From SM1-46 sp002451215 (GTDB lineage Bacteria; Pseudomonadota; Gammaproteobacteria; Acidiferrobacterales; Sulfurifustaceae), in assembly GCA_002451215.1 (NCBI GenBank), contig DKBM01000048.1:41453-105452 (forward strand): a DNA stretch of 64,000 bases, given 5' to 3'. The position numbers and the translations under genes were made by a program. The notes under the pieces are model-generated. The model made no database searches. It saw nothing but the letters and a program-made list of their open reading frames with translations, and was not told where the DNA came from. Positions within the stretch are counted from its first letter, which is position 1. Every line of letters starts with the position of its first letter. This document shows positions 1 to 7,500 of this stretch, one piece after another.

Positions 1-677
1 CGTCGGTCGTGCATGCGCTGTTCATTGTTGTTTCCATCCTGGCGCTGGCACCACTGCTGGCATTCCTACCCATGGCATCGATGGCAGCACTGTTGCTAAT
101 GGTCGCCTGGAACATGGGCGAGGCCCGTCACTTCGCGCGCATCGTCCGAATCGCGCCCCGCAGCGATGTACTGACGCTGCTCACCTGCTTCATCCTCACT
201 GTCTTGTTCAATATGGAGATCGCCGTCGGTGTGGGAATGGGCCTGGCGGCGCTGCTTTTCATTCGGCGCACGATTGAGCTAACTGGTGCCCGGTTCATGG
301 AGAGCCACGAACACCCGCATACCGCGGCGTTGCCGAACAGTATTGTGCTTTACGACATCAACGGCCCGCTGTTCTTCGGCGCAGCCCAAAAGGCCTTGAG
401 TGGGCTAACCCGGTTACGACACGATATTCAGGCTGTGATTCTCGACATGACGGACGTGCCAATGATGGACGTGACCGGGCTGGTGGCGCTGGAATCGATA
501 GTCGACGCCCTACGCAAGAAGAACATCCTGCTGATCATCAACAATCTCGCCCCGCGCATTCGCCGAAAACTGCAACACGCCGGAATCGATGAACAACTGG
601 GCGCCATCCACTTTGTCGCCACGCTGGACGAAGCGAGCCGCGCCGCCCTCGAACACACCCACACGCCGCCCGTCTAA
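1..677 (+). CDS. SulP-family anion transporter, C-terminal part (5' truncated by window)
   Basis: The frame is open from the window edge to the TAA at 675-677, so the GTG at 9 is not a real start. The visible ~224 residues hold the last hydrophobic membrane segments (roughly residues 1-35 and 55-90), then a soluble STAS domain with the usual beta-alpha core (IVLYDINGPLFFGAAQKAL, then DMTDVPMMDVTGLVALE). Membrane segments followed by a cytoplasmic STAS domain are typical of SulP sulfate or bicarbonate/anion permeases of the inner membrane. Substrate cannot be read from this part. The gene converges on the DUF4395 gene, with 94 bp between the stops. Confidence 0.85.
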   Translation, partial: SVVHALFIVVSILALAPLLAFLPMASMAALLLMVAWNMGEARHFARIVRIAPRSDVLTLLTCFILTVLFNMEIAVGVGMGLAALLFIRRTIELTGARFMESHEHPHTAALPNSIVLYDINGPLFFGAAQKALSGLTRLRHDIQAVILDMTDVPMMDVTGLVALESIVDALRKKNILLIINNLAPRIRRKLQHAGIDEQLGAIHFVATLDEASRAALEHTHTPPV

Positions 678-771
678 TACGCAGCCTGCTGCCCCCGGTA
701 CGGCAACGCCGAGGGCAGAGGCGACACGACTCATTGCTTCATTCACTCCGATCCCTATGCGAGGATCCTGA

Positions 772-1269
772 TCAGGCCTCCACCGCCCTGGTGCGCGCGG
801 GCATCGTTCCCGTCGCCACCCGAAAAGTGAACGAAGGCACGCAGAAGCCGGTGGCCACCGGGACAGCGGCTGTGATCACCAGCAACCAGCCCATGACTTG
901 ACCAGCCATCGCCGCCCCGGCGAGCATGAGGCCGGCCGTCACCACCAACCAGATCCCGGCCAGGGCGCAGGCAAAGCGGCGCGGAGCCCGGTATACCGGC
1001 AAGCGCGGTCCCTTGAGAGCATGGCGCAGGCCATGATTGTAGAACACGTCGAACGGACTGCCGGACAAGAGCGCGCCCAGCAGCGCGAGCGGCGCCAACA
1101 GCAGAAGCATCTGCGGACTGGCGAGCGCCGTCGCGATACCCCCCAGCACCATGCAGAAAGCCGGGCCGACACGTAACCCGAGATCGACGGCCTTCAGATC
1201 CCGATCCGGCACATCGGTAAAACCCTGCAACGCAACCAGCCAGCGAATGGTGTCAATGTTGTTGCTCAT
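772..1269 (-). CDS. DUF4395 family membrane protein
   Basis: 165 aa with four hydrophobic segments grouped in two pairs (about residues 30-70 and 100-145), between which lies the motif SPFDVFYNHGLRHAL. The layout and the GFCVPS stretch near the C-terminus fit DUF4395, whose function is unknown; relatives often sit next to thiol/sulfur-handling genes. The ATG follows an AGGAG ribosome site. It is the last gene of a probable three-gene operon (HMA-like protein, methyltransferase, this gene), 31 bp after the methyltransferase stop. Confidence 0.7.
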   Translation of the reverse strand: MSNNIDTIRWLVALQGFTDVPDRDLKAVDLGLRVGPAFCMVLGGIATALASPQMLLLLAPLALLGALLSGSPFDVFYNHGLRHALKGPRLPVYRAPRRFACALAGIWLVVTAGLMLAGAAMAGQVMGWLLVITAAVPVATGFCVPSFTFRVATGTMPARTRAVEA

Positions 1270-1300
1270 GGGTGGTCTCCTGATTTAGATAACGGTCGCG

Positions 1301-2110
1301 TCAAAGCTTGCGAGCGTAAAAGTTAATACCGTGCACAAACAGCTGCTTCGAGATTTTCTGCTCGGCAGTGGTCCCCATGAAGCAGTTGAAACGCTGCGCC
1401 ACGCGGCCATCCACCAGCCCGGCAAGCCGGGTGAGCTCAAAGAACTCTGGCTCGGTCAGCGCGCCGCCAATGCACGCTGCCCACAGATCCGGATTGCTGC
1501 GCGATTCCAGAGTGAGTTCGCGCTGCACCACCACGTCGGCCAGGAACAGTCGTCCGCCCGGCTTCAGCACGCGAACCACCTCGCTGAATACGCGCGGCTT
1601 GTCAGGCGATAGATTGATCACGCCGTTCGAGATCACCACATCCACGCTCGCGCTCTCGACCGGCAGGTCCTCGAGAAGACCATCACGGATATCCACAATA
1701 TTGCCAAGCCCCGCCAGATCGGCCGCGGCAGCGGCGCAGTCGCGCATCGCCGGCGTCATGTCGACGCCGATAGCCCGGCCGCGCGGCCCGACACGTCGCG
1801 CTGCCAGCAATAGGTCCATGCCGGCACCGCAGGCATGGTCGAGCACCACCTCGCCGGGCTTGAGCGGTCTCACGCCCGGCGTGGTGTCTCCAATCCGCAG
1901 CGGGTTGCCAACTCCTGCAAACCGGGCTGTGCTCTCACCCGGCAACGCCGCGAGTTCCTCGGGGTCGTAACCGAGAAAGGTGCGCGCATACTCCGGACCG
2001 CGATTGAAGTGAAACTCGCCGCCCGGGTCGCGCGCCACACGATCGTACTCGGCTCGGACCTGGGCACGTAGTTCCTCCGCATCAAAGTTGACGGGTGCCG
2101 TCAGTGCCAT
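1301..2110 (-). CDS. class I SAM-dependent methyltransferase (ArsM/UbiE-like)
   Basis: 269 aa. The Rossmann methyltransferase fold is clear: motif I appears as VLDHACGAGMDLLLAARRVG (a variant of LDLGCGxG) at about residues 88-107, followed by an acidic residue in IGVDMTPAM, then VDVVISNGVINLSPDKPRVFSEVVRVLKPGGRL. The order and the post-motif segment resemble arsenite methyltransferases and UbiE/Methyltransf_11 enzymes. The Cys set that defines true ArsM is missing: only a Cys in the motif-I loop, one after DMTPAMRD, one in the AACIGG segment and one near the C-terminus are present. The substrate is therefore unknown. AAGGAG precedes the ATG. It lies 36 bp downstream of the HMA-like gene. Confidence 0.8.
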   Translation of the reverse strand: MALTAPVNFDAEELRAQVRAEYDRVARDPGGEFHFNRGPEYARTFLGYDPEELAALPGESTARFAGVGNPLRIGDTTPGVRPLKPGEVVLDHACGAGMDLLLAARRVGPRGRAIGVDMTPAMRDCAAAAADLAGLGNIVDIRDGLLEDLPVESASVDVVISNGVINLSPDKPRVFSEVVRVLKPGGRLFLADVVVQRELTLESRSNPDLWAACIGGALTEPEFFELTRLAGLVDGRVAQRFNCFMGTTAEQKISKQLFVHGINFYARKL

Positions 2111-2146
2111 GTTGCTTCTCCTTTGTGCTTGACTTGGTATGAAGTC

Positions 2147-2392
2147 CTACATCCCGAAGATGTAGGTATTGGGGCCCTGGCTGCCGAGCGCCTCGTGCAC
2201 GACGCGTCCGATCTCGCTGGCCTTGATGGCGCTGGCGTCGTATTGCACCTTCATCACCCGGCGCACATACGGACTGAAGTCCGCCGAGCGAATCCCCGGG
2301 CGATCCTTAAGCACGCTCTCAAGCTTCTCGCGCACGGCGTCGCTGGGGTCCAAACGCACATCGAGCATTACGGTAATTCCTTCGCTGTTCAT
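2147..2392 (-). CDS. small HMA/ferredoxin-like fold protein without CxxC
   Basis: 81 aa. The beta-alpha-beta-beta-alpha-beta pattern (ITVMLDVRLDPSDAVREKLE, then MKVQYDASAIKASEIGRVVHEAL) resembles heavy-metal-associated or ACT-like domains. There is no cysteine at all, so the metal-binding CxxC of classical HMA proteins is absent. The start at 2392 is chosen because GGAGG lies 8 nt before that ATG; an in-frame TTG 15 nt upstream sits next to this ribosome site and is unlikely. First gene of the methyltransferase-DUF4395 operon, and preceded by an alternating GAACAGA/TCTGTTC repeat that looks like an operator. Confidence 0.7.
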   Translation of the reverse strand: MNSEGITVMLDVRLDPSDAVREKLESVLKDRPGIRSADFSPYVRRVMKVQYDASAIKASEIGRVVHEALGSQGPNTYIFGM

Positions 2393-2424
2393 GTTCGCTT
2401 CCTCCAATCTGTGTTTAAGGGACA

Positions 2425-2454
2425 GAACAGAATTACTCTGTTCATGCGAACAGA
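2425..2454. promoter_or_regulatory. triple GAACAGA/TCTGTTC inverted repeat, probable operator
   Basis: Read on the plus strand: GAACAGA, 5 nt, TCTGTTC, 4 nt, GAACAGA. The centre copy forms a perfect inverted repeat with each neighbour. The array lies 33-62 bp upstream of the HMA-like gene start and downstream of the kinase 3' end, so it probably serves the HMA-like/methyltransferase operon. The regulator is not identifiable here. Confidence 0.45.
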
Positions 2455-2539
2455 TTAGGGGGGCAACGTATCGCGGGGATGTCAGGAAGTTACTGCTTTG
2501 TAGCCGGTTTGTAACACCGCCCGGCCGGCGGGTGGCAGG

Positions 2540-4982
2540 CTACATGCGGCTCGCAAGCGCCTGCTCGAGGAGGGCCCGCAACCGGTCGAGCTCGACCGGC
2601 TTGTGCAACACCTCGCGAATGCCAGCGCTGCTCAGCGCTTCTTCGGACAGTTCCTCTGCGTAACCGGTGTACAGCACCGGCCGGATGGCCGGATTCGCCT
2701 CGTGTAACTGCCGGGCGAGCTCGATGCCAGTCATGCCCGGCATCGTGTAGTCGAACAGGTAAAAATCGAACGGGCGTGATCGTTTGCTGGTTGCCTCCTG
2801 CGCTTCCGCGCCGTTGGCGCACACCGTGACCGAAAGCCCCCAGTCCTGCAGGCGGTCATCCATGTATTCGCGCACGCTCGCGTCGTCCTCCACCAGCAGG
2901 ACATCGCCGCGCAGCGCCGCGGCCGGCGCCGCCGTCTGGCAGTCGGCATCCGTGCACTCTGGCGGCTGCGCCGATTCGACCATTGGCAGCAGCACGCTGA
3001 AGCGCGCGCCCCGTCCCGGCTCGCTCTCCACCCGGATGTGTCCGCCGTATTCATGCACGATGCCGTGCACCATGGCCAGGCCCATGCCGCTACCCTTGCC
3101 GACTTCCTTGGTGGTAAAGAACGGCTCAAAGATACGGTCAATGGCCTCGCGGCTGATGCCGGCACCGCTGTCGCCAATGCTCAGCTCCAGATAGCGCCCA
3201 GAAGCCGGTTTGCGGCACGACGAGCAGATACACGGCGTGCGGTATTCGATTTCACGCAGGCCGATTTCCAGTACACCATGACCGGCCATGGCATCGCGGG
3301 CATTGATGCACAGGTTCAGGAGCACCTGCTCCAGGTGCACCGGATCGGCCATGACAGTTGGCAGGTTCCCGGGAATGTTCAGACGGGTCTGGATGGTGGA
3401 CGGCAGCATGGACTCCAGCAGTTTGACGCTTTCCTTGACCAGCGGCGCGGGCTGCAGGGGCCGCGGCTCGCCGCGCTGACCGCGACTGAAGGTCAACATC
3501 TGCTGGATCAGGTCGCGCGCGCGACCGGCTGATTTCTGGATGCGCTCAAGGTAGCGGTGTAGCTTCGGGTCCGGCTGCTTCTGCTCCCACTCCTGCGCCA
3601 TGACGATGTAACCCATGATGCCAGTGAGAATGTTATTGAAGTCATGGGCGATGCCGCCAGTGAGCTGGCCGATGGCTTCCATCTTCTGCGACTGGCGCAA
3701 CTGCGCCTCCAGCCGGCTGCGCTCGGCCTCGGCCTGNNTTGCGCTCGGTGATGTCGCGCATGATCAGCAGCAGGTGGGGCGTATTCCCGTACTGCACCGG
3801 CACGCCGTGCACTTCCGCATCAAAGATCGTCCCGTCCTTGCGCTGGGCGCGAGCCTCAGATTCCAGGCTCTTGCCCGAGCTCGCCGCCTCAAAGAAGGCC
3901 CAGCAACGTATCTGGCTGTCCGGATGCACGAACTGGAACGACTCGACTGCCAGCAGTTCCTCACGCGTATAACCGTGCATCCGGCAGAACGCCGGGTTGG
4001 CCTCGGTAATGCGCCCGTCGGGTGTGCACAGGGCCATGCCGTCCACGGAGGAACTGAAGATGGTGTGGTAGCGCTCCTCGCTCGCGCGCAACGCCTCCAC
4101 AGCTGCCTTGCGCTCGGTGATGTCGCGTATTACCAGCAGCACGTGTCGCTGCCCCTGAACGTTAGCCGGCACACCACGCATGTCGAGGTGGAACACCTCG
4201 CCACTCTTGTGGGTTGCGATGGCTTCGCCCTGATAGGTGCGGCCTTCGCGCACGGTTTCCAGCAGCGTCATCAGCTTCGGCATGCTCTCCGGCGGCACAT
4301 AATCGGTGAGCGGCGCCTTGAGCAACTGCTCGCGGGTCATGCCGTGCAGATTGCAGCAGGCCTCGTTCACGTCCACCAGCTTGCCGTCCAGTGTCCACAA
4401 GGCCATGCCGTCGGACGTGGCATTGAAGGTGGCCTGGTATTGCTCGGCCTTTTGCCGGGCATCGCGGCCCGTCTGCAGGCGCTCCAGCTCGACGGCGGCG
4501 CGCACCGAGAAAATACGCAGCAGCTGCTCGGTCACGGCCGTGCTCCGGATCGGCTGGCGGTTCATGACGGTCAGGATGCCGAACACCCGGCCACTGGAAT
4601 CAAACAGTGAGATGCCGGCGTATCCCTCGGCGTCGAGTTCCCTAACATGCGGGTCCGGAAACTGCATCTGGATGCGGTCGGGGAAATGCCGATACTGCGA
4701 TCCAATCACCTGCTCGCACGGCGTCCCTGACAGGTCGTATTCAAACGGCGACACCGGCTTGCCGTCGGCGGTCATTGCAATCACCTGCACGGTGCGCGAC
4801 TCGTCACCCGTCAACAAACCGATGAGCGCATAATTGACTTCCAGTGCCTTGGCAAGATGGTCAGTAAGATACTGAAAGATTCCATCGCCACTCAGGCCGG
4901 CCACGCCATCAGCGGCGAACCGCAGGGCGCGACTCAAGATGTCATCACTCGGGGGGACTTGCGGCTGTGTGGCAGCGGTCAT
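2540..4982 (-). CDS. hybrid sensor histidine kinase GAF-PAS-PAS-HisKA-HATPase-REC, interrupted by assembly gap
   Basis: Read from 4982 down: a GAF domain (about residues 20-170), two PAS domains with PAC tails ending in DITER (about 180-295 and 305-415), a HisKA H-box (GGIAHDFNNILTG), a HATPase with N-box (LCINARDAM), G1 (IGDSGAGI) and G2 (GKGSGMGLAMVHG), and a C-terminal receiver (LLVEDDASV, FDYTMPGMTG, LHKPVEL). No membrane segments are visible, so it is a cytoplasmic sensor. The frame breaks exactly at the 'nn' at 3737-3738. A single base in place of 'nn' gives a smooth DITERKQAEAERS linker, so the break is technical. The OmpR-type regulator is encoded 121 bp upstream and is a plausible partner. 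A C-x-C-x-x-C group sits in the ATPase domain before G1. Confidence 0.9.
3737..3738. other. assembly gap (nn) inside the hybrid kinase gene
   Basis: Two undetermined bases. The protein frames on either side differ by one base, while the protein reads continuously across the site if a single base is assumed. The gap length in the sequence is therefore not literal. Confidence 0.9.
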
Positions 4983-5103
4983 GGGCAGCGATCATGTATC
5001 CGGTTCAACAGGCGACCAGTCTACCCTCGGAACCGCCCGGCGATTCGTCCTGTCGCCATTTGCCAACAATTGAAACAAATCAGAAACAATTGCCTGACCG
5101 GGG

Positions 5104-5823
5104 CTAGCTGCCGGCGGGTACATACATATAGCCCACCCCGCGGACCGTCTTGATCAGCTGCGGTTTGTCGGGATCGACCTCGATCTTCTTTCGCAGCCGC
5201 GCGATTCGGATGTCGATGCTGCGATCGAACGGGTCCCACTCCCGATTCTGCGTAAGCGTGAGAATCTGGTCCCGGGAAAGCGGCCGGCCAGGGCGCTCGA
5301 CGAATACCTGCAACAGCTCGAACTCCATGCCGGTGAGCGGAACCTCGTTGCCATCCGGTCCGAAGAGTTGCCGGCTCACGAGATTCAGCATGCATCGTCC
5401 GATCGGCACCCGCTTGTCGGACGCCGAAGACGCCGGTGCCTCGGCGCTGGCGCGCTGGTAGCGGCGCAACACGCTCTTGATACGGGCATGAAGCTCGCGC
5501 GGATCGAACGGTTTGGCAATGTAGTCATCCGCACCGACTTCCAGCCCGACGATCCGGTCAACCGCCTCGCCCGCGCCAGACACCATGATGATGCCGATGT
5601 CGTGGTGCTCACGCAGGTAGCGAGCGAGGCTCAGACCATCCTCGCCCGGCAGCCCGACATCCAGCAGCACCACGTCCGGCACGCGCTCCTCCACGCAGGC
5701 CCGCATCGCGGTTGCGTCGGCGGCGGTCGCGACCGCGTAACCTGCCCCGGACAGGTAGTCGCTGATCAGTTCCCGGATATCCGGGTCATCGTCGACAACC
5801 AGTATCTGCTGCTGCGTAGCCAT
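5104..5823 (-). CDS. OmpR/PhoB-type response regulator
   Basis: 239 aa from the chosen ATG at 5823. The receiver domain occupies residues 1-120 (ILVVDDDPD acidic pocket, VVLLDVGLPGEDG phospho-acceptor Asp, IIMVSGAG, and the conserved Lys in YIAKPFDP). The winged-helix Trans_reg_C domain occupies about residues 140-237 (PLTGMEFELLQVFVERPG, SIDIRIARLRKKIE, KTVRGVGYMYV). Another ATG at 5847 (MPDTTESP...) is possible, since neither start has a strong ribosome site. The hybrid kinase follows 121 bp downstream on the same strand, which suggests a two-component pair, although a hybrid kinase may also pass phosphate through its own receiver. Confidence 0.9.
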   Translation of the reverse strand: MATQQQILVVDDDPDIRELISDYLSGAGYAVATAADATAMRACVEERVPDVVLLDVGLPGEDGLSLARYLREHHDIGIIMVSGAGEAVDRIVGLEVGADDYIAKPFDPRELHARIKSVLRRYQRASAEAPASSASDKRVPIGRCMLNLVSRQLFGPDGNEVPLTGMEFELLQVFVERPGRPLSRDQILTLTQNREWDPFDRSIDIRIARLRKKIEVDPDKPQLIKTVRGVGYMYVPAGS

Positions 5824-5921
5824 GGGGGATTCCGTGGTATCCGGCATGCGGGCCGCGCCTGCTCGGCGCCGCGCCCGAGAATGCCCGGATTCTGGCACAT
5901 CGCACGAACCAGACAAACCCG

Positions 5922-5963
5922 CGGACAAAAAGAAGCCGGGGCCCGCGTCTCCGCGGGCCCCGG
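5922..5963 (-). terminator. rho-independent terminator after mddA
   Basis: On the minus strand a perfect 12-bp GC stem (5963-5952 with 5947-5936, 4-nt loop) is followed by a T-rich run (CTTCTTTTTG). It begins 16 bp past the mddA stop and ends that transcription unit before the response regulator gene. Confidence 0.85.
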
Positions 5964-5978
5964 CGGAAGGGAAAGGCA

Positions 5979-6731
5979 TTACGCTGCGCCGACGCCCGTC
6001 ACACTGCGGCCGGGCTGCGGAATCAGCATTGGCACGCGTTCACGGTAGCCTTCGTACTCTGGATGCGCCTCCACGAGATCGCGCTCCTCGAGGCGGATGG
6101 CAATCAGAATGTATGCCGTGGTTGCGACCGCGAACACAAGGTGTGCCACGGTCATCGTGGGCGTCGCCCAGAAGGCAAGCAGAAAACCGATGTAGAGCGG
6201 ATGGCGCACGTGCCGGTAAAACAGTGGCGTCCTGAACGACAGGGCCGCGTACGGCTTGCCGATCAGATTGAGCCACACCTGGCGCAAGCCGAACAGATCG
6301 AAGTGGTTGATGAGGAAGGTTGAGACCAGCACCACCAGCCATCCGAGCGCAAACACCGACCACAAGACCACCTGCCCGACGGGATCGGTGATGTTCCAGA
6401 TTACCCCGCCAATCGGCTCCCAATTCGCAAAAAGCGCGATAAGCGCCAGACTTGAAAACAGCACGTAGGTGCTGCGCTCGATCGGCTTCGGCACGAAGCG
6501 GATCCACCAGCGCTTGAAGGCCGGGCGGGCCATCACGCTATGCTGCACGGCAAAGATACCCAGCAGCGCACTGTCAATAAGCAGTGCTTGCCAGAGTGGT
6601 GCCTGGCCCGTTCCATCGATCCTCACCGGCACGAACAGGTTGCCGATGAAACCGGCGGCGTACAGGATCGTACCAAAGAACAGGGTGTAGACCGCCGCGC
6701 CATAGCTGAAATACAAGATACGTTTGACCAT
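5979..6731 (-). CDS. mddA: methanethiol S-methyltransferase (MddA/NnrU-like membrane protein)
   Basis: 250 aa integral membrane protein with about six hydrophobic segments. The family hallmarks are present in order: an AAGFIGNLFVP segment after the first helix, IFAVQHSVMARPAFKRWW, a STYVLFSSLALI helix, VSTFLINHFDLFGLRQVWL, the SAM-binding type motif RHPLYIGFLLAFWATPTMT, and a C-terminal LEERDLVEAHPEYEGYRERVPMLIP. This matches the MddA branch of the NnrU/isoprenylcysteine-methyltransferase-like superfamily, which methylates methanethiol to dimethyl sulfide using S-adenosylmethionine. AAGGAG lies upstream of the ATG. A 35-codon ORF precedes it by 45 bp and a strong terminator follows. DMS production by this organism is inference from family membership. 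Confidence 0.8.
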   Translation of the reverse strand: MVKRILYFSYGAAVYTLFFGTILYAAGFIGNLFVPVRIDGTGQAPLWQALLIDSALLGIFAVQHSVMARPAFKRWWIRFVPKPIERSTYVLFSSLALIALFANWEPIGGVIWNITDPVGQVVLWSVFALGWLVVLVSTFLINHFDLFGLRQVWLNLIGKPYAALSFRTPLFYRHVRHPLYIGFLLAFWATPTMTVAHLVFAVATTAYILIAIRLEERDLVEAHPEYEGYRERVPMLIPQPGRSVTGVGAA

Positions 6732-6776
6732 TGGTTTCTCTCCTTTCGGGTTAGCAATTGAGACCGGGGGTTGAAC

Positions 6777-6884
6777 CTATGCGCCGACCCGACCACGCTC
6801 GGCGAATAGCTCGACCAGCACGCCCACCAGAGAAAGGAGCCGCGCCTCGTTCGCTCGCCACAGCCTGTGTCGGAATGATTTCAT
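6777..6884 (-). CDS. 35-aa small ORF upstream of mddA
   Basis: A short frame starting at an ATG (6884) preceded by a near-perfect ribosome site, GAGGAGG with 5 nt spacing, and ending in TAG 45 bp before the mddA start. The peptide is basic in its first third (MKSFRHRLWR), then amphipathic or hydrophobic (LLSLVGVLVELFAE). I recognise no family. It may be a leader peptide or a small membrane-associated protein co-transcribed with mddA. The strong Shine-Dalgarno is the main support. Confidence 0.45.
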   Translation of the reverse strand: MKSFRHRLWRANEARLLSLVGVLVELFAERGRVGA

Positions 6885-7109
6885 TGAAACCTCCTCGCAT
6901 CGGTAGACCGCGTTAGCGCGGACCACGGCGGTCCGTGCGGAAGCAAGATTAGGCGCGACATGTTGCCGGGGAATTTCCCGGTGCTGCCGTTTTGTATGCG
7001 AATCGTTTCAGCGCCGTGCGAGCGCGATCCCTCGCACCTGCCGGGATGCCGCCAGCTTGCGCTAACATGCCCCCGCGAAAGCGATCGACGGCTACAACAG
7101 GAGAAGTCA

Positions 7110-7475
7110 ATGCCACGACTGATAAACGGCCCCACGGTGATCGAGGCGGCTGGCACCAAGCCCAAAAAGATTGAGGAATATGCAGGACGGGTGAATTCAG
7201 GACATGTGCGCTTGAGCGTTGCGCGCATGGTTTCCCCGCAGGGCTGGATCGAACCCGGCCAGCGCCCTGACTTCGAGGAGATAACGGTCGTATTGCGTGG
7301 GATGCTGCATGTCGACTACGAAGGCGGCTCGCTGGATGTTCGGGCCGGCCAAGCGGTCGTTGCCCTTCCCGGCGAATGGGTGCGCTACAGCACGCCCGAG
7401 GAAGGTGGCGCGGAATACGTCGCGGTTTGCCTGCCCGCCTTCTCGCCAGATTCCGTACACCGCGATCCCGACTGA
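7110..7475 (+). CDS. small single-domain cupin protein
   Basis: 121 aa. A beta-rich cupin core is visible: EEITVVLRGMLHVDYEGGSLDVRAGQAVVALPGEWVRYSTPEEGGAEYVAVCLPAF. The usual metal-binding His pair of cupin motif 1 is mostly lost (EEIT-VVLRG in place of HxH), while a Glu is retained. The ATG at 7110 has AGGAG 6 nt upstream. Its mRNA converges with the radical SAM gene (25 bp between stops), with a weak GC inverted repeat between. Substrate unknown. Confidence 0.75.
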   Translation: MPRLINGPTVIEAAGTKPKKIEEYAGRVNSGHVRLSVARMVSPQGWIEPGQRPDFEEITVVLRGMLHVDYEGGSLDVRAGQAVVALPGEWVRYSTPEEGGAEYVAVCLPAFSPDSVHRDPD

Positions 7476-7500
7476 GCGCCGGTCAGCCCCCGGCGAGGAG

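Noticed and set aside
9..677. GTG at 9 as the start of the SulP gene
   Set aside because: The frame is open to the window edge and the protein lacks most SulP helices, so the gene begins outside the window.
2140..2407. TTG start for the HMA-like protein
   Set aside because: GGAGG lies immediately downstream of this TTG and 8 nt before the ATG at 2392, so the ATG is the start.
7477..7495. CGCCGG/CCGGCG repeat between the cupin and radical SAM genes as a bidirectional terminator
   Set aside because: Only 6-bp arms and no T tract on either strand.
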